This document shows, in pieces, positions 6,541 through 7,018 of a stretch of DNA of 7,018 bases; within the stretch, counting starts at the first letter, position 1; each line of letters starts with the position of its first letter. This DNA is from Firm-04 sp003446315 (lineage in GTDB: Bacteria > Bacillota > Clostridia > Oscillospirales > Ruminococcaceae), in contig CAMNAB010000139.1 of the NCBI GenBank assembly GCA_946530355.1, positions 1 through 7,018 on the forward strand, in the 5' to 3' direction. Below the pieces are notes generated by a model. It was not told where the DNA came from, did no database searches, and saw only the letters and a program-made list of their open reading frames with translations. Both the position numbers and the translations under genes were made by a program.

Positions 6541-6864
6541 ATGGCTTCCGATAAAACCTATCTGAAATATGTTTTAGAGCAGCTTTCCGCGCTGGACGGC
6601 ATCACATACAGAGCCATGATGGGCGAATATATCCTTTATTATCAGGGAAAGATCTTCGGCGGCATCTATGATAACAGGCTGCTCATAAAGCCGGTCAATG
6701 CGGCAAAGACAAGGATGCCGCAAGCGCCGCTTGAAACGCCGTATCCGGGAGCAAAGGATATGCTGCTTGCGGAAGAACTGGATAACAGTGCATTTTTGTG
6801 TGAACTGGTCGCAGCAATGGAGCCGGAGCTTCCGGCACCGAAGCAAAAGAAAAAACAGGGATAA
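6541..6864 (+). CDS. TfoX/Sxy N-terminal domain protein
   Basis: Small soluble protein of 107 residues. It matches the TfoX N-terminal domain: YVLEQLSAL (10-18), the core TYRAMMGEYILYYQGKIFGG (22-41), then a DNRLLIKP strand (44-51), and a C-terminal helix ending in a Pro/Lys-rich tail (98-107). In Gammaproteobacteria, Sxy/TfoX proteins activate competence genes with CRP and have a second domain; this protein has only the N-terminal part, as is common in Firmicutes, where the role is unknown. It is the last gene of the operon, 22 bases after the LCP-like gene and just before a strong terminator. An in-frame ATG at 6439 within the preceding gene is unlikely, because the family similarity begins at 6541 and GGAAAG (6525-6530) lies 10 bases upstream of it. 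Confidence 0.91.
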   Translation: MASDKTYLKYVLEQLSALDGITYRAMMGEYILYYQGKIFGGIYDNRLLIKPVNAAKTRMPQAPLETPYPGAKDMLLAEELDNSAFLCELVAAMEPELPAPKQKKKQG

Positions 6865-6867
6865 AAC

Positions 6868-6907
6868 AAAGGAAGAAAACCGCAAAGGTTTTCTTCCTTT
6901 TTCTTGC
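6868..6907 (+). terminator. Intrinsic terminator of the six-gene operon
   Basis: A perfect 14-bp stem (6868-6881 with 6887-6900) closes a 5-base loop (GCAAA), and the right arm runs into a T-rich tail (CCTTTTTCTT). It begins 3 bases after the TfoX-domain stop codon. The A-rich left arm means it could also work weakly on the minus strand. Confidence 0.92.
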
Positions 6908-7018
6908 AGATATGTGTTTCCAACGGATCTAAAATGAGGGATGTATCCTTTACAATGCCAACAACTTAAGCAAAAGCGGCGAAGCCGAAATAAAAGTTTT
7001 GGTCGAGCTTTTTCAAAA
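6908..7018. other. Non-coding tail with small inverted repeats, possible dispersed element
   Basis: No convincing gene lies here. A small hairpin CGGC-GAA-GCCG occupies 6977-6987, AAAAGTTTT follows at 6992-7000, and GAGCTTTTT at 7005-7013 starts what looks like a second inverted repeat (the AAAA at 7015-7018 would be its returning arm) that the window edge cuts off. The cluster of short inverted repeats after an operon terminator resembles the intergenic repeat elements of Clostridia, but one partial copy cannot prove this. Confidence 0.3.

Overview
The window (7018 bases, moderate GC) looks like chromosomal DNA of an anaerobic gut or rumen Firmicute, most likely Ruminococcus or a close Oscillospiraceae/Clostridia relative. 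The reasons are a secreted protease carrying a type I dockerin module (a cellulosome-type part typical of ruminococci and clostridia), a DnaB/DnaD-like plus DnaI-like helicase-loading pair (Firmicute type), strong purine-rich Shine-Dalgarno sites before almost every gene, and near-consensus SigA promoters. The genus is an inference from these traits; no database search was done.

Layout: at the left, one minus-strand gene (100-1644) encodes a secreted M6-type zinc metalloprotease with an N-terminal dockerin. A perfect 14-bp hairpin (53-90) lies just past its stop. A 213-base divergent intergenic region (1645-1857) holds two promoters pointing apart, each with a 17-base spacer: TTGACA/TATACT for the protease and TTTACA/TGtTATACT for the genes on the plus strand.

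Right of this, six plus-strand genes are tightly packed (gaps of 19-22 bases, one overlap of 1 base) and end at a strong intrinsic terminator (6868-6907). They look like one operon: a DnaB/DnaD-like replication initiation protein, a DnaI/DnaC-like AAA+ helicase loader with a cysteine cluster, a uridine-kinase-like nucleoside kinase, a YpsA-type SLOG (DUF1273) protein, a membrane-anchored, divergent LytR-CpsA-Psr (LCP) protein, and a small TfoX N-terminal-domain protein. The first two probably work together to load the replicative helicase. The kinase and SLOG protein are translationally coupled (TAATG) and may share a nucleotide-related role. The LCP-like protein has lost the arginine/aspartate signatures of active LCP ligases. 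The mix links DNA replication start, nucleotide handling and the cell envelope, but a shared function is inference only.

After the operon terminator, the last ~110 bases are non-coding and AT-rich with small inverted repeats, cut by the window edge; they may be part of a dispersed intergenic repeat. I saw no tRNA, rRNA, CRISPR array, transposase or phage gene. The most unusual points are the degenerate LCP active site, the dockerin-first protease, the SLOG-kinase coupling and a dnaX-type slippery heptamer near the end of the DnaD-like gene.
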